This document shows positions 53,795-61,889 of a stretch of DNA of 62,187 nt, piece by piece. Location: the NCBI GenBank assembly GCA_944322975.1, contig CALUQS010000065.1:1-62187 (forward strand), read 5' to 3'. A model generated the notes under the pieces. It did not search any database, had not been told where the DNA came from, and was given only the letters and a program-made list of their open reading frames with translations. The position numbers were made by a program, and so were the translations under genes. Position 1 is the stretch's first letter; the number at the start of each line of letters is the position of its first letter. Source of the stretch: Candidatus Gastranaerophilales bacterium (GTDB taxonomy: Bacteria > Cyanobacteriota > Vampirovibrionia > Gastranaerophilales > Gastranaerophilaceae).

Positions 53795-54865
53795 CTACCT
53801 GACCTTGCTTTTGGGGTCTAAGATATCCCTTATTGTATCACCTATCAGGTTAAAAGATAAGACCGCAATAAAAATTAAAAAACCGGGAGCCAAAAGCCAT
53901 GGTCTGTAAATAATATTGACATATTCCTGCGCTTCTTTTAGCATATTACCCCAGCTTGCGTCAGGCTGTTGAATCCCCAGCCCTAAAAAACTCAAACCCG
54001 ATTCTGACAAAATATAAGAAGGCACAGACAAGGTCATTGCAACAATTACATAACTCAAAGTCTGCGGCAGCAGGTGTTTAATTATAATTCTCAATTTTGA
54101 AGCGCCTATAGATTCTGCGGCCTGAACAAATTCCTGATTTTTTATTGAAAGCACCATACCCCTTACTACACGTGAAAAACCTGCCCATCCTATGAGAGCA
54201 AGTATTACAACTATTAAAGAGAATCTTTGGATGCTTGTCATATTAGAAGGCAAAATTGCAGCAAGTATAATCAAGAGATAAAAACTCGGAATAGACATAA
54301 TTGCCTCTGATATCCTCATCATAAGATTGTCTGCAAGCCCGCCGAAATATCCTGAAATCCCGCCGTATAACATACCTAAAGGAAAAGATATGAACAAAGC
54401 AAGAAAACCTATTGTCAATGATATCCTTCCTCCAAAAAGTATTCTTGAAAATATATCTCTTCCGTTTATATCTGTTCCCAGCAAAAACAGCCTGCCTCCT
54501 TTATCGACGGTAACAAGGTGTCTTTGCATCGGGATTAATCCCAAAAATTTGTAGGGTTCCCCTTTGGCAAAAAATTTTAAATAGTATTTTTTGCTGCGGT
54601 CTAATTTGTAAGTTATTTTTAATTCGTCAGGATTAAAATATCTTTGGTAGTTGTATGTATAAGGCTTTGAAAATTTGCCGTTTTCATCAATGGTGAAAAT
54701 CTGTGACGGAGGGGCATAAGCCCTGTGACGGTCAGAAAATTCCTTTGAATAGGGAGCAAGAAAATCCGCAAACAAAATTCCCAGATACAAAAGCAAAAGC
54801 ACAACAACTGCTGTTGTTGCGTATTTGTCTTTAAAAATTTGTGAGAGGACAGAATTTTTGTTCAT
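53795..54865 (-). CDS. oppC: Oligopeptide-type ABC transporter permease OppC-like
   Basis: A 356-aa inner-membrane permease. After TM1 comes an unusually long periplasmic region (about 40-130, with FTIDENGKFSKPYTYNYQRY), then the DppC/OppC core with GTDINGRDIFSRILFGGRISL, the EAA loop (QAAESIGASKLRIIIKHLLPQ), and LSESGLSFLGLGIQQPDASWG. The ATG overlaps the oppB stop by one base (TGATG). Its ATPases (OppD/F) and binding protein are not in the window. Peptide or nickel transport are possible. Confidence 0.9.
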   Translation of the reverse strand: MNKNSVLSQIFKDKYATTAVVVLLLLYLGILFADFLAPYSKEFSDRHRAYAPPSQIFTIDENGKFSKPYTYNYQRYFNPDELKITYKLDRSKKYYLKFFAKGEPYKFLGLIPMQRHLVTVDKGGRLFLLGTDINGRDIFSRILFGGRISLTIGFLALFISFPLGMLYGGISGYFGGLADNLMMRISEAIMSIPSFYLLIILAAILPSNMTSIQRFSLIVVILALIGWAGFSRVVRGMVLSIKNQEFVQAAESIGASKLRIIIKHLLPQTLSYVIVAMTLSVPSYILSESGLSFLGLGIQQPDASWGNMLKEAQEYVNIIYRPWLLAPGFLIFIAVLSFNLIGDTIRDILDPKSKVR

Positions 54866-55833
54866 CAGTTCACACTCACTCTCGGGTCTACAACTTTAAG
54901 TAATATATCCGCAATTAAATTCCCTGCAACAAGCATTATAGTACCCATCATTAAAGATGCCATTACAAGATTTATATCTGATTTCATAACCGCTTCAAGT
55001 ATCAAACGCCCGAGCCCCGGATACTGGAATACATACTCTGTTAACGCCGCACCGCTTAAAAGCGACGCAAATTCAAAACCGAGCAACGTGACCATGGGGT
55101 TGATAGCATTTCTTAAAGCGTGTTTATAAACCACTTTGTTTTCACTCAATCCTTTTGCACGTGCAAATTTTACATAATCAGAACCTAAAACATCAAGCAG
55201 ATTCCCTCTCATTTGTCTTTGTAAACCTGATAACGAGATTGTAAAAAGAACAATAACAGGCAGTACAAGATGGTGCAGGATATCAATAACTTTGTGCAAA
55301 GGGGATAACGAGGAAAAATTATAGCTCGTCATTCCTCCTGTCGGGAACCAGCCTGTTTTAACGGCGAAAATTAACAGCAGCAGAGCAAAGAAAAAAGACG
55401 GAATAGCCATCCCTATACTGGTTACAACCGTAAGAATTCTGTCTATAGGTTTTTTCCAGTTTAGTGCAGCATAAATTCCCAACGGAATTCCGACCAACCA
55501 CGTCAACAAAATAACCACTGTTGTCAGCAAGAGAGTGTTTGGAATACGTTCCATAAGCTTTACACTGACTTTTTCTCCGGTAACGGTTACGCCTAAGTCT
55601 CCTTTTAAAAAGCTTTTAAGCCATAATCCGTATTGGACTATTTTAGGTTTATCCAATCCCAGCCTTTGTTGTTCGGCTTTTAAAGTCTCCTGTGAAATTG
55701 AAGGATTAAGTCTTAATTCTCCTAAAGGGTCTACAGGACTGAGCCTGATTATAAAAAAGCTTATTATTGATACCAGAAACAACAACGGTATCGCCTGCAA
55801 AAATCTTTTTAATATATAAATAATAAGCTGCAT
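54865..55833 (-). CDS. oppB: Oligopeptide-type ABC transporter permease OppB-like
   Basis: A 322-aa inner-membrane permease with about six TM segments, QRLGLDKPKIVQYGLWLKSF in the first loop, and the EAA motif VKFARAKGLSENKVVYKHAL. It pairs with the OppC gene directly downstream. I start at the ATG at 55833. An in-frame TTG at 55848 would add five residues. Neither has a clear ribosome-binding site. Confidence 0.9.
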   Translation of the reverse strand: MQLIIYILKRFLQAIPLLFLVSIISFFIIRLSPVDPLGELRLNPSISQETLKAEQQRLGLDKPKIVQYGLWLKSFLKGDLGVTVTGEKVSVKLMERIPNTLLLTTVVILLTWLVGIPLGIYAALNWKKPIDRILTVVTSIGMAIPSFFFALLLLIFAVKTGWFPTGGMTSYNFSSLSPLHKVIDILHHLVLPVIVLFTISLSGLQRQMRGNLLDVLGSDYVKFARAKGLSENKVVYKHALRNAINPMVTLLGFEFASLLSGAALTEYVFQYPGLGRLILEAVMKSDINLVMASLMMGTIMLVAGNLIADILLKVVDPRVSVN

Positions 55834-55900
55834 AAAACTATTGTACAAAAGTGAGTGAGTTTTGCAATTAGTTTATTGTTTAATATTAATTTTTGGGCGG

Positions 55901-56521
55901 TTAATCTTCTTTTAAATGTTTAAAATGTTTGTAAAGATATGCTGCACCCAGTACAAAACATACAGAAACTATTGCTATATCAAATTTGTGCCAGATATGT
56001 TTAAAAGTTTCCATATTTTGACCCATTTTTACGCCGACAAATACAAGAAAATAGCTCCATACAAGCGAACCTAAGAAAGTAAGCGTAAAAAATATACGCT
56101 TTTTAGCTTTTAAAATACCTGCAGGAAAAGAGATAAATGTTCTTACTACAGGCAGCATTCTGCAAATAAAAAATGCCCAGTCACCGTATTTCTGGACCCA
56201 TTTGTCTGCGTCTTCAAGATCTTTTTTGCTGATTAAAAACCACTTTCCGTATTTTTCCACAAACGGACGTCCGCCAAAGTAGCCTAAATAATATGAAGGG
56301 ATTGAACCCAGTACACAACCGAAGGCTCCGGCAAAAGCGGCAACATGGATACTGAAAACACCTTTTGTGACCATGTATCCTGCAAAAGGTAATATAGCCT
56401 CGCTCGGCAATGGAATGTTGCACGATTCTACTGCCATAAGAAACATTATTCCCCACGCACCGGTTTTTGTTATAACCCCTTCTATAAATGCTATCAGGTG
56501 CCCGAGTATTATATCTAACAT
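55901..56521 (-). CDS. DedA-family membrane protein
   Basis: A 206-aa SNARE-associated/DedA protein with four or five TM segments. The conserved acidic block is MAVESCNIPLPSEAIL, and the second conserved block CRMLPVVRTFISFPAGI holds the family's key Arg. DedA proteins are thought to translocate undecaprenyl phosphate or lipids, which fits the envelope character of the region. AAAGGA precedes the ATG. It is separated from oppB by a 67-base gap. Confidence 0.9.
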   Translation of the reverse strand: MLDIILGHLIAFIEGVITKTGAWGIMFLMAVESCNIPLPSEAILPFAGYMVTKGVFSIHVAAFAGAFGCVLGSIPSYYLGYFGGRPFVEKYGKWFLISKKDLEDADKWVQKYGDWAFFICRMLPVVRTFISFPAGILKAKKRIFFTLTFLGSLVWSYFLVFVGVKMGQNMETFKHIWHKFDIAIVSVCFVLGAAYLYKHFKHLKED

Positions 56522-56596
56522 ATTTTCTATCCTTTATTTAGTAAATTAATAAATGCCATTTCAATTCTATCAAAAAAATTTAATTGTATTCAAATA

Positions 56597-56626
56597 ATTA
56601 AGGTGCAGAGTTTGCTGCACCTTAAT
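56597..56626 (-). terminator. Terminator after the radical SAM gene
   Basis: A perfect 12-bp stem, ATTAAGGTGCAG (56597-56608) with CTGCACCTTAAT (56615-56626), loop of six. It follows the radical SAM stop on the minus strand, with a weak T-rich tail. Confidence 0.75.
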
Positions 56627-56646
56627 CTGTTACAAATTTGTTTTTA

Positions 56647-57270
56647 TTAATAGCCGTTATCAAGCCACGGTCGTTCTCTAAATGTTGCACCAAGTTCTTC
56701 TATTTGTTTTTTACAATCAGGCAGGTCAACTTTATAATTTTTATAACCTGTTACAATGGTTGCGGTTGTTTGAATACCGGCTTTTACGCATTCTTTTATA
56801 AATTCTTTCATCCCTTCGTATGCATTTTCTATTTTCGGGCGTGAAAGTTCATCGTATACTTTTTTGTTTTCTCCGTTAAAGCTTATGGAAACACTGTCTA
56901 TCAATCCTTTTAATTCCCCAACTATATTTCTTTTATAAACAATGTTGCCGTGACCGTTAGTATTTATTCTTGTTTTAAGATGAGGATATTTGTCTTTGAT
57001 GTATTTTGCAACCTCTTTTAATTCTTCCAGTTTTAAAATAGGTTCACCGTAACCGCAAAAAACTATCTCCTTGTAGTTTTCAGGGTTTATATCATCAAGC
57101 TGTTTTTTAACTTCTGCTACATCAAGTTTTTCGCTGTCTAGAAAAAGATTTGCCCCGACAACATCATCTTTTATGGAACGTATGCAAAATACACAATCGT
57201 TTGTGCAAAGGTTTGTTAAATTTATATATAATTTTCCGTCCAGTACATATACATAATTATTTTTGCTCAT
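56647..57270 (-). CDS. Radical SAM protein (TatD-associated type)
   Basis: A 207-aa radical SAM enzyme. The 4Fe-4S motif is C22-C26-C29 in LTNLCTNDCVFCIR (CxxxCxxC), and GYGEPIL matches the SAM-binding GGEP-like motif. The barrel is shortened. Such short proteins are often annotated as associated with TatD nucleases, though none is near here. The reaction is unknown. GGAGGG lies before the ATG. Confidence 0.8.
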   Translation of the reverse strand: MSKNNYVYVLDGKLYINLTNLCTNDCVFCIRSIKDDVVGANLFLDSEKLDVAEVKKQLDDINPENYKEIVFCGYGEPILKLEELKEVAKYIKDKYPHLKTRINTNGHGNIVYKRNIVGELKGLIDSVSISFNGENKKVYDELSRPKIENAYEGMKEFIKECVKAGIQTTATIVTGYKNYKVDLPDCKKQIEELGATFRERPWLDNGY

Positions 57271-57317
57271 AAATTTTCCCTCCGGAAAATATTATACAAT
57301 CAACACAGAACAAAAAA

Positions 57318-57980
57318 TTATAAAAGCGAAGAATTACCGCCGTTTTTTACGTAAAATCCTAAGCCCAGTGGCTTGTATCTGCTGAGTTCGTTTTTAAGAT
57401 TGTAAATCTCTTTGTTAAGCTCGTTCATCTTGTATCGCAGAGTCTCGTTTTCTGTTTTGCATCTCACAAGCTCAACTACAACCTCGTCCATGCCGTCGAG
57501 TTTTTCATCCAGCTTTTCTTCCAGCAGTTGAGACATTTTCTCTCTGAGGCTTACCTCCATATCTGAAAACGCTGAGCATATTTTTTCAACTGCAATGTTA
57601 GAGTTCATTTTCATCGGAAAGTTGACGGTTTTGGGTATAGGTTGAACCCCTTCTGGCAGAGGATTTTCTTCAGGTTGAAATACCGGTGCTGCCGGTGTGT
57701 TTACGGGTTTTTTAGGCTTTAGAGGTACTGACGCATAAGATTTTTTGTTCTGATTTTTGACTTCCTGAACCTCCTGATTCATTGCATTAACGCGTCTTAA
57801 AATCTCTAAGTCGTCTCTCGTAAAATAAGTTCTGCCGTATTCATCTTTTTTAGGCATTAAAGAGACCTGCGCGCATAATTTAGCTATGCCTTTATTATCA
57901 GTATTTAAAAGATTTCTGACTGTTTCGACGGAGAAATTTTTTAATGAAGAATTTAAATGCCCGTTAGTAATATTACTCAA
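57318..57980 (-). CDS. Helix-turn-helix plus coiled-coil protein, 220 aa
   Basis: A 220-aa protein. Residues 15-70 look like a MerR-type DNA-binding fold (SVETVRNLLNTDNKGIAKLCAQV ... YGRTYFTRDDLEILRRV). A Pro-rich linker follows (about 85-125). A C-terminal coiled coil (about 135-205) would dimerise it. There is no effector domain. The start is TTG with AAGGAAGGG about five bases upstream. On the minus strand the leader contains a GCACAGAT/ATTTGTGC hairpin, so expression may be regulated. Target unknown. Confidence 0.65.
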   Translation of the reverse strand: MSNITNGHLNSSLKNFSVETVRNLLNTDNKGIAKLCAQVSLMPKKDEYGRTYFTRDDLEILRRVNAMNQEVQEVKNQNKKSYASVPLKPKKPVNTPAAPVFQPEENPLPEGVQPIPKTVNFPMKMNSNIAVEKICSAFSDMEVSLREKMSQLLEEKLDEKLDGMDEVVVELVRCKTENETLRYKMNELNKEIYNLKNELSRYKPLGLGFYVKNGGNSSLL

Positions 57981-58155
57981 GGTTACCCTTCCTTCTTGAA
58001 ATCCATGATTTTTGGGAAACTCCCTTTAAATCAGACGCACAAATCAAATTTTTTATCTGTGCAGGACCTCGCCTCTTGATTTTATGAAATATATATTAAT
58101 TATAAGTATTATATTTCAAAGCCCCTGTGTCCGTAAATATAAAAGTCAAATATCT

Positions 58156-58392
58156 TTACATTGTAAAGGGATTTTTTGGTTTTACTTTTGAGGGGTCGTT
58201 TTTTACTACCAGCCCGCATTTTGAGCAGGCAAGAGTCTCTCCTGTGCTGTCGAGAGGGAGGAATACATGGTTGCATGTGTTTTCGTAATCCACCTCAGGC
58301 GGCATGGGGGGTGTTGTTTCTCTTCTGTTTGGTTTTTCATTTTTTATTAATTTTGCAATTAATTCAATGATATACATATCCGCATTATACAT
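58156..58392 (-). CDS. Small zinc-ribbon-like protein, 78 aa
   Basis: Not recognised by family. A C/H...CxxC pattern (TCNHVF ... LACSKCGLVV) in residues 40-65 could bind zinc. The N-terminal 15 residues are hydrophobic and amphipathic (MYIIELIAKLIK). Two starts are possible: ATG 58392, with the T-run of the terminator just upstream, or ATG 58377. TATAAT at 58389-58384 (minus) fits a -10 for a nearly leaderless start at 58377. Confidence 0.6.
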   Translation of the reverse strand: MYNADMYIIELIAKLIKNEKPNRRETTPPMPPEVDYENTCNHVFLPLDSTGETLACSKCGLVVKNDPSKVKPKNPFTM

Positions 58393-58395
58393 AAT

Positions 58396-58427
58396 AAAAA
58401 GCCTTTAGTCATTATACTAAAGGCTTT
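58396..58427 (-). terminator. Terminator after the 126-aa hypothetical gene
   Basis: A perfect 12-bp stem, AAAGCCTTTAGT (58398-58409) with ACTAAAGGCTTT (58416-58427), loop CATTAT. The minus strand continues into a T-run. Confidence 0.85.
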
Positions 58428-58520
58428 ACACTTCTATCATATTGGAGAAGATGGAGTGGGGATATTGTGTAGAAATGAAGTGAACGATACTGTTTATGGA
58501 ATGTTAAATCTTTTTCGTAC

Positions 58521-58901
58521 TTATTTGACCATAGCGGCTGCTATTTCATATTTTGCAGGTTCTGAAAGACCTTCAAATTCTTCCATTTCGTTTATAGCAA
58601 TCAATCCTTTAGCCACCTGATCTTCAAAACTTGTTACAAAACCGGCAATACGTGCAGCTTGTTCAGGTGTAACGTATTTTGATACATCATAAGTTTTTGT
58701 TGCCGCTTTCGGGTTAACTACTATTGCCGAATTCGCCATATAATTTAATACATCTTCCGGTTTAACAGCTTGATTTTGGGCTGCATTTTGTTTTACCTCG
58801 GGTTGTTTTTCTTCAGGTTTGGCCTCGCTGCCTTTTGCCTGATTGCCGTAAGGGTTTACTGAACTTGTGTTGATACCAATTCCGTGAATATTTTCTGCCA
58901 T
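58521..58901 (-). CDS. Hypothetical protein, 126 aa
   Basis: Not recognised. The N-terminal 45 residues are polar, Gln/Lys/Glu-rich and probably disordered. The C-terminal 75 (VSKYVTPEQAARIAGFVTSFEDQVAKGLIAINEM) are alpha-helical. AGGAGA stands before the ATG. It is monocistronic, between two terminators. The polar start followed by a helical domain resembles the style of the small proteins at 30.3 and 48.3 kb. Confidence 0.7.
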   Translation of the reverse strand: MAENIHGIGINTSSVNPYGNQAKGSEAKPEEKQPEVKQNAAQNQAVKPEDVLNYMANSAIVVNPKAATKTYDVSKYVTPEQAARIAGFVTSFEDQVAKGLIAINEMEEFEGLSEPAKYEIAAAMVK

Positions 58902-59064
58902 TTTATCTTCTCCTGTTTTTGTAATTTGTTCTACATATTTGTTATCGGCATTTTTTTTTAAAACTTTAGAGAAAATGTGCAGTTTTTAATAAAACCTTTA
59001 CATAAGTTTACAAAACTTTTGAAAAAGCCTGTAATATAAAGCTTTTTCTGTTAACAAATACAAT

Positions 59065-59094
59065 AAAGACAGATACTTGTTAGTATCTGTCTTT
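59065..59094 (-). terminator. Terminator after rseP
   Basis: A perfect 12-bp stem, AAAGACAGATAC (59065-59076) with GTATCTGTCTTT (59083-59094). It can act in both directions. The T-tail is better on the plus strand, but only rseP on the minus strand precedes it. Confidence 0.7.
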
Positions 59095-59116
59095 TAATTT
59101 TTTGTTATCAAATTAA

Positions 59117-60487
59117 CTATATTTGTTTAGTGATGATAGCAAATATATCGTTAAATATAAGCACCATCATAAGAATAATCAACAGTAAAAAGAAGAAATT
59201 GCTTATCTTGGCCGTAACCCGTTCATCCAGCGGTTTGCCTTTGAATTTTTCTATAATTAAAAACATCAAATGGCCGCCGTCTAAAGCCGGTATTGGCAAA
59301 AGGTTCATAACAGCAAGGTTGATGCTTATAATGGCCGTCAACAAAATACCGTTTAAAATACCGGTTTGTTCAATCATATCACCGCCCATTTTTGTTGCGG
59401 CAACAATACCGCGAAGTTCTTTAACCGGAATTTGACCTGTTATAAGTTTTTCTAACCCGAGCAGCGTGTATTTTGTGTTAATCCAGGTATATTGCAAAGA
59501 TCCGGTAACAATTTTAACAGGCGAATCAGTTTTTATAAAAATTCTTGTTCCGTCGCGCTCTATACCTATTAACCCCTCTTCGTTGGAATATATTGCAGGC
59601 AGGTTAAGTACTTTGTCTCCTCTTTTGACAGTGAAAAACATTGGTTTTCTTGTATCTGATACGGCTTTTGCAATGTCGCTTAAAGAGGTTTGTCCGTCAG
59701 ATGTGTATTCGTTTTTGTTTTCAAGCGAATTTCTTAAATTAACCTGAGCCTTGTTTAATTTAATTTTGTCGTTTTTTATTCTTTCAATACCCATCAACGC
59801 TGCGGCAGAAAGGTGCATAGCCTCTTCGTCCTGCGGTTTGATTAGTTTTATAACCGTACCTTTGGCAATCGGCTGTGTCGAGTCTTTTATCTCAGGGTTT
59901 TTGACCTGTAACTCTTTTAAAGCGTTGTTATAAGATTTGTCGGAAATATAACCGTCAAATTTTTTGCTGGCTTTAGCGTAAATATTTGTCTGGAACGGCT
60001 GAATAATATTAGAATTGTTGATTCTTAAAATAATATCGCCTTTTTGTAAACCGGAAGCTTTAACCGACGCTCCTTTTGCCTCGCCGACACTTTTAACAAA
60101 AACAATAGCCCTGTCAGAGGGTAGTTTGTGAGTAATAGCAGCAGTGCACATGATTAAAACTACAGCGCATAACATGTTTGCAGCAACCCCTGCTATAAGT
60201 ACAATAGCCCTTTTCCAGGCAGGCTGGTTTTGAAAAAGGTCTAAAGAATCCTTGGGCACATTTGTGTCCTCTTCGTCATCGGGAAAGGAAACATAACCGC
60301 CTAAAAGCAGGGCGTGAACAAGAATTTCTATATCGCCGATTTTGCCTTTGTACAGCGTAGGTCCTACAGGCAGACCGAAACCGAATCTTGTTACTTTGAA
60401 CCCCAGCATTTTTGCCGTAAGCAGGTGTCCTAACTCGTGAACAAGAATCAAAAAGCTTATCAGCAAAATCATTATAATGATATTCAT
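59117..60487 (-). CDS. rseP: Site-2 protease RseP
   Basis: A 456-aa intramembrane zinc protease. The HELGH active site (residues 17-21) lies in TM1, and the NLLPIPALDGGH motif near the C-terminus supplies the third ligand region. A periplasmic PDZ-type domain sits between, with a large lysine-rich loop (about 180-290). It cleaves anti-sigma factors or signal-peptide remnants in envelope stress. The window's own sigma-like gene (34.2 kb) is a speculative partner. GAGGGA lies well upstream of the ATG. Confidence 0.92.
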   Translation of the reverse strand: MNIIIMILLISFLILVHELGHLLTAKMLGFKVTRFGFGLPVGPTLYKGKIGDIEILVHALLLGGYVSFPDDEEDTNVPKDSLDLFQNQPAWKRAIVLIAGVAANMLCAVVLIMCTAAITHKLPSDRAIVFVKSVGEAKGASVKASGLQKGDIILRINNSNIIQPFQTNIYAKASKKFDGYISDKSYNNALKELQVKNPEIKDSTQPIAKGTVIKLIKPQDEEAMHLSAAALMGIERIKNDKIKLNKAQVNLRNSLENKNEYTSDGQTSLSDIAKAVSDTRKPMFFTVKRGDKVLNLPAIYSNEEGLIGIERDGTRIFIKTDSPVKIVTGSLQYTWINTKYTLLGLEKLITGQIPVKELRGIVAATKMGGDMIEQTGILNGILLTAIISINLAVMNLLPIPALDGGHLMFLIIEKFKGKPLDERVTAKISNFFFLLLIILMMVLIFNDIFAIITKQI

Positions 60488-60574
60488 AAAAAATTTTTCC
60501 CTCTAAAAATCACTTTTTATAATATTTATTCTATCATATACAATTTCAGGTAAAACAGTTATTATAATTATTGT

Positions 60575-61243
60575 ATGTTTGGAATTTTATCACAATTACT
60601 CGACCTGATATATAAAAAACGCTGCTATTTTTGCAAAACCTCAAAAGAAAATTCCAGGTTTTGTTCAAAATGCTATGCAAAAGTAAAATTTTTGCCGTTT
60701 AACAGCTTGGAGGTTATAAACGGCGTTAAAGTTTACAGCGCAACCGTTTATCGTGATAATATCCAAAAAATGATAAGAGGTTTAAAATATCACAAACAGC
60801 GTGAACTTGCCTTTTATCAGGCAAAAATAATGTATGAGTACTGGAAAAATCTTGAAATTTCAAAAAACAGTTTTGTGATAGTCCCTGTGCCTGTCAGCAA
60901 AAAAAGGTTGAAACAACGTCATTACAACCACATGTCTCTTGTAGCTGAGGAGTTTGCAAAATTAACGGGCTATGAAATCAATGAAAAACTTATAATAAGG
61001 GTTAAAGATACAAAACCCCAGTATAAACTCAGTAAAGCACAAAGGGCTAAAAATCTTAAAGGTGCTTTTGAAGCTTTAAAAGCAAACTTTGAAGGAATAA
61101 CCGGTAAAAATTTTCTTATCTTTGATGATATATTAACAACCGGCAGCACTATATCCGAGATAACAAAGTTGTTTCAAAAAAATAACGCAAAAAATCTTGC
61201 GGCTTTTACTACAAGTTGTAGTGATTATAATTTGCATAATTAA
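60575..61243 (+). CDS. comF: ComF-family phosphoribosyltransferase-like protein
   Basis: A 222-aa protein. The N-terminal zinc-finger-like part has CYFC ... CSKCY (residues 15-35). The C-terminal PRTase-like domain has VPVPVSKKRLKQRHYNHM and the PRPP motif FLIFDDILTTGST. ComF is needed for DNA uptake in naturally competent bacteria; other com genes are not in the window. The 88-base divergent gap to rseP holds no clear promoter. Confidence 0.9.
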   Translation: MFGILSQLLDLIYKKRCYFCKTSKENSRFCSKCYAKVKFLPFNSLEVINGVKVYSATVYRDNIQKMIRGLKYHKQRELAFYQAKIMYEYWKNLEISKNSFVIVPVPVSKKRLKQRHYNHMSLVAEEFAKLTGYEINEKLIIRVKDTKPQYKLSKAQRAKNLKGAFEALKANFEGITGKNFLIFDDILTTGSTISEITKLFQKNNAKNLAAFTTSCSDYNLHN

Positions 61244-61443
61244 TATATTTTGTTTTTTTCTCAAAGCTTAAAATAAGTGTGGTTTGATGTTTTGCCGCAA
61301 CAAAAATATTTGTTTGTTATGTTTTTAGTAAGACACTTTACCGGCATGGTGTCATTGAAAAGCGCCAGACATTGGAATCTTTTACCAAACGTGTGTGTTC
61401 AGAATCTGGCTAACGTTCTTGGTTATCATTTATCACCGGTAAG

Positions 61444-61471
61444 ATCCTGAGCTCGCTTCGCTCCTCAGGAT
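61444..61471. repeat. Hairpin repeat module
   Basis: ATCCTGAG (61444-61451) and CTCAGGAT (61464-61471) enclose CTCGCTTCGCTC. Read on the opposite strand it yields a CHPEERSE-like peptide, a pattern known from spurious predictions over repeats of this kind. It belongs to the GC-rich repeat block. Confidence 0.6.
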
Positions 61472-61789
61472 GACAGCCATTTTGATGTATAAATATTCTC
61501 CATTCGAGGGCTGGGGCAGCAGGTAGCTTAAATATCCCCCTCTCCACCTCGGGGGAGCGGAATCGGACTGGCACGCCGTGTGAGTGAAACGAACCCAGTG
61601 CCACTGTGAAGGGCTACGTTCAGGAGCCCGAAACGTCCGATTTCAAGACAGAGGGCTGGGGTGAGGGGGCAATAAGTAAAAGGCTTGGTGTAAGGTGGTA
61701 TTCAACAAAAAACGCGTAAAAATCAAAAATCTTAAATCACTTCAAAACTCTTTGTAAATCGAGCTTTTAGACGATTTAATCGTTTCATG

Positions 61790-61811
61790 TTTGTAACAAA
61801 TTTGTAACAAA
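61790..61811. repeat. Tandem TTTGTAACAAA operator-like pair
   Basis: The 11-mer TTTGTAACAAA occurs twice without a gap (61790-61800, 61801-61811). Each copy is a near-palindrome, so two dimer sites on the same helical face, 11 bp apart, are plausible. The gene at 61890 starts about 80 bases downstream. Confidence 0.5.
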
Positions 61812-61889
61812 TAGCATATAAAGTGTTTAAGATTTAAAAAATTGGGTATTAATTATATATAAAGTTTATATAAACACAGGAGTTAAGAA

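Larger units (their letters stand above)
61244..61889. other. Intergenic block with GC-rich repeats and operator-like sites
   Basis: These 646 bases hold no credible gene before 61890. About 61440-61670 is markedly GC-richer than the genes. It includes a hairpin (61444-61471) and GAGGGCTGGGG twice (61506-61516, 61651-61661). The remainder is AT-rich. A tandem TTTGTAACAAA (61790-61811), the palindrome ACGATT-T-AATCGT (61771-61783) and GTTTATATAAAC (61864-61875) lie before the last gene. Confidence 0.55.

Noticed and set aside
57981..58155. Riboswitch leader before the helix-turn-helix gene
   Set aside because: Two small hairpins are seen, but no known riboswitch consensus. I record them only as a possible leader.
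61410..61604. Minus-strand ORF with a CHPEERSE-like peptide
   Set aside because: It is a translation of the GC-rich hairpin repeat. Such peptides are typical false predictions, and there is no ribosome-binding site.
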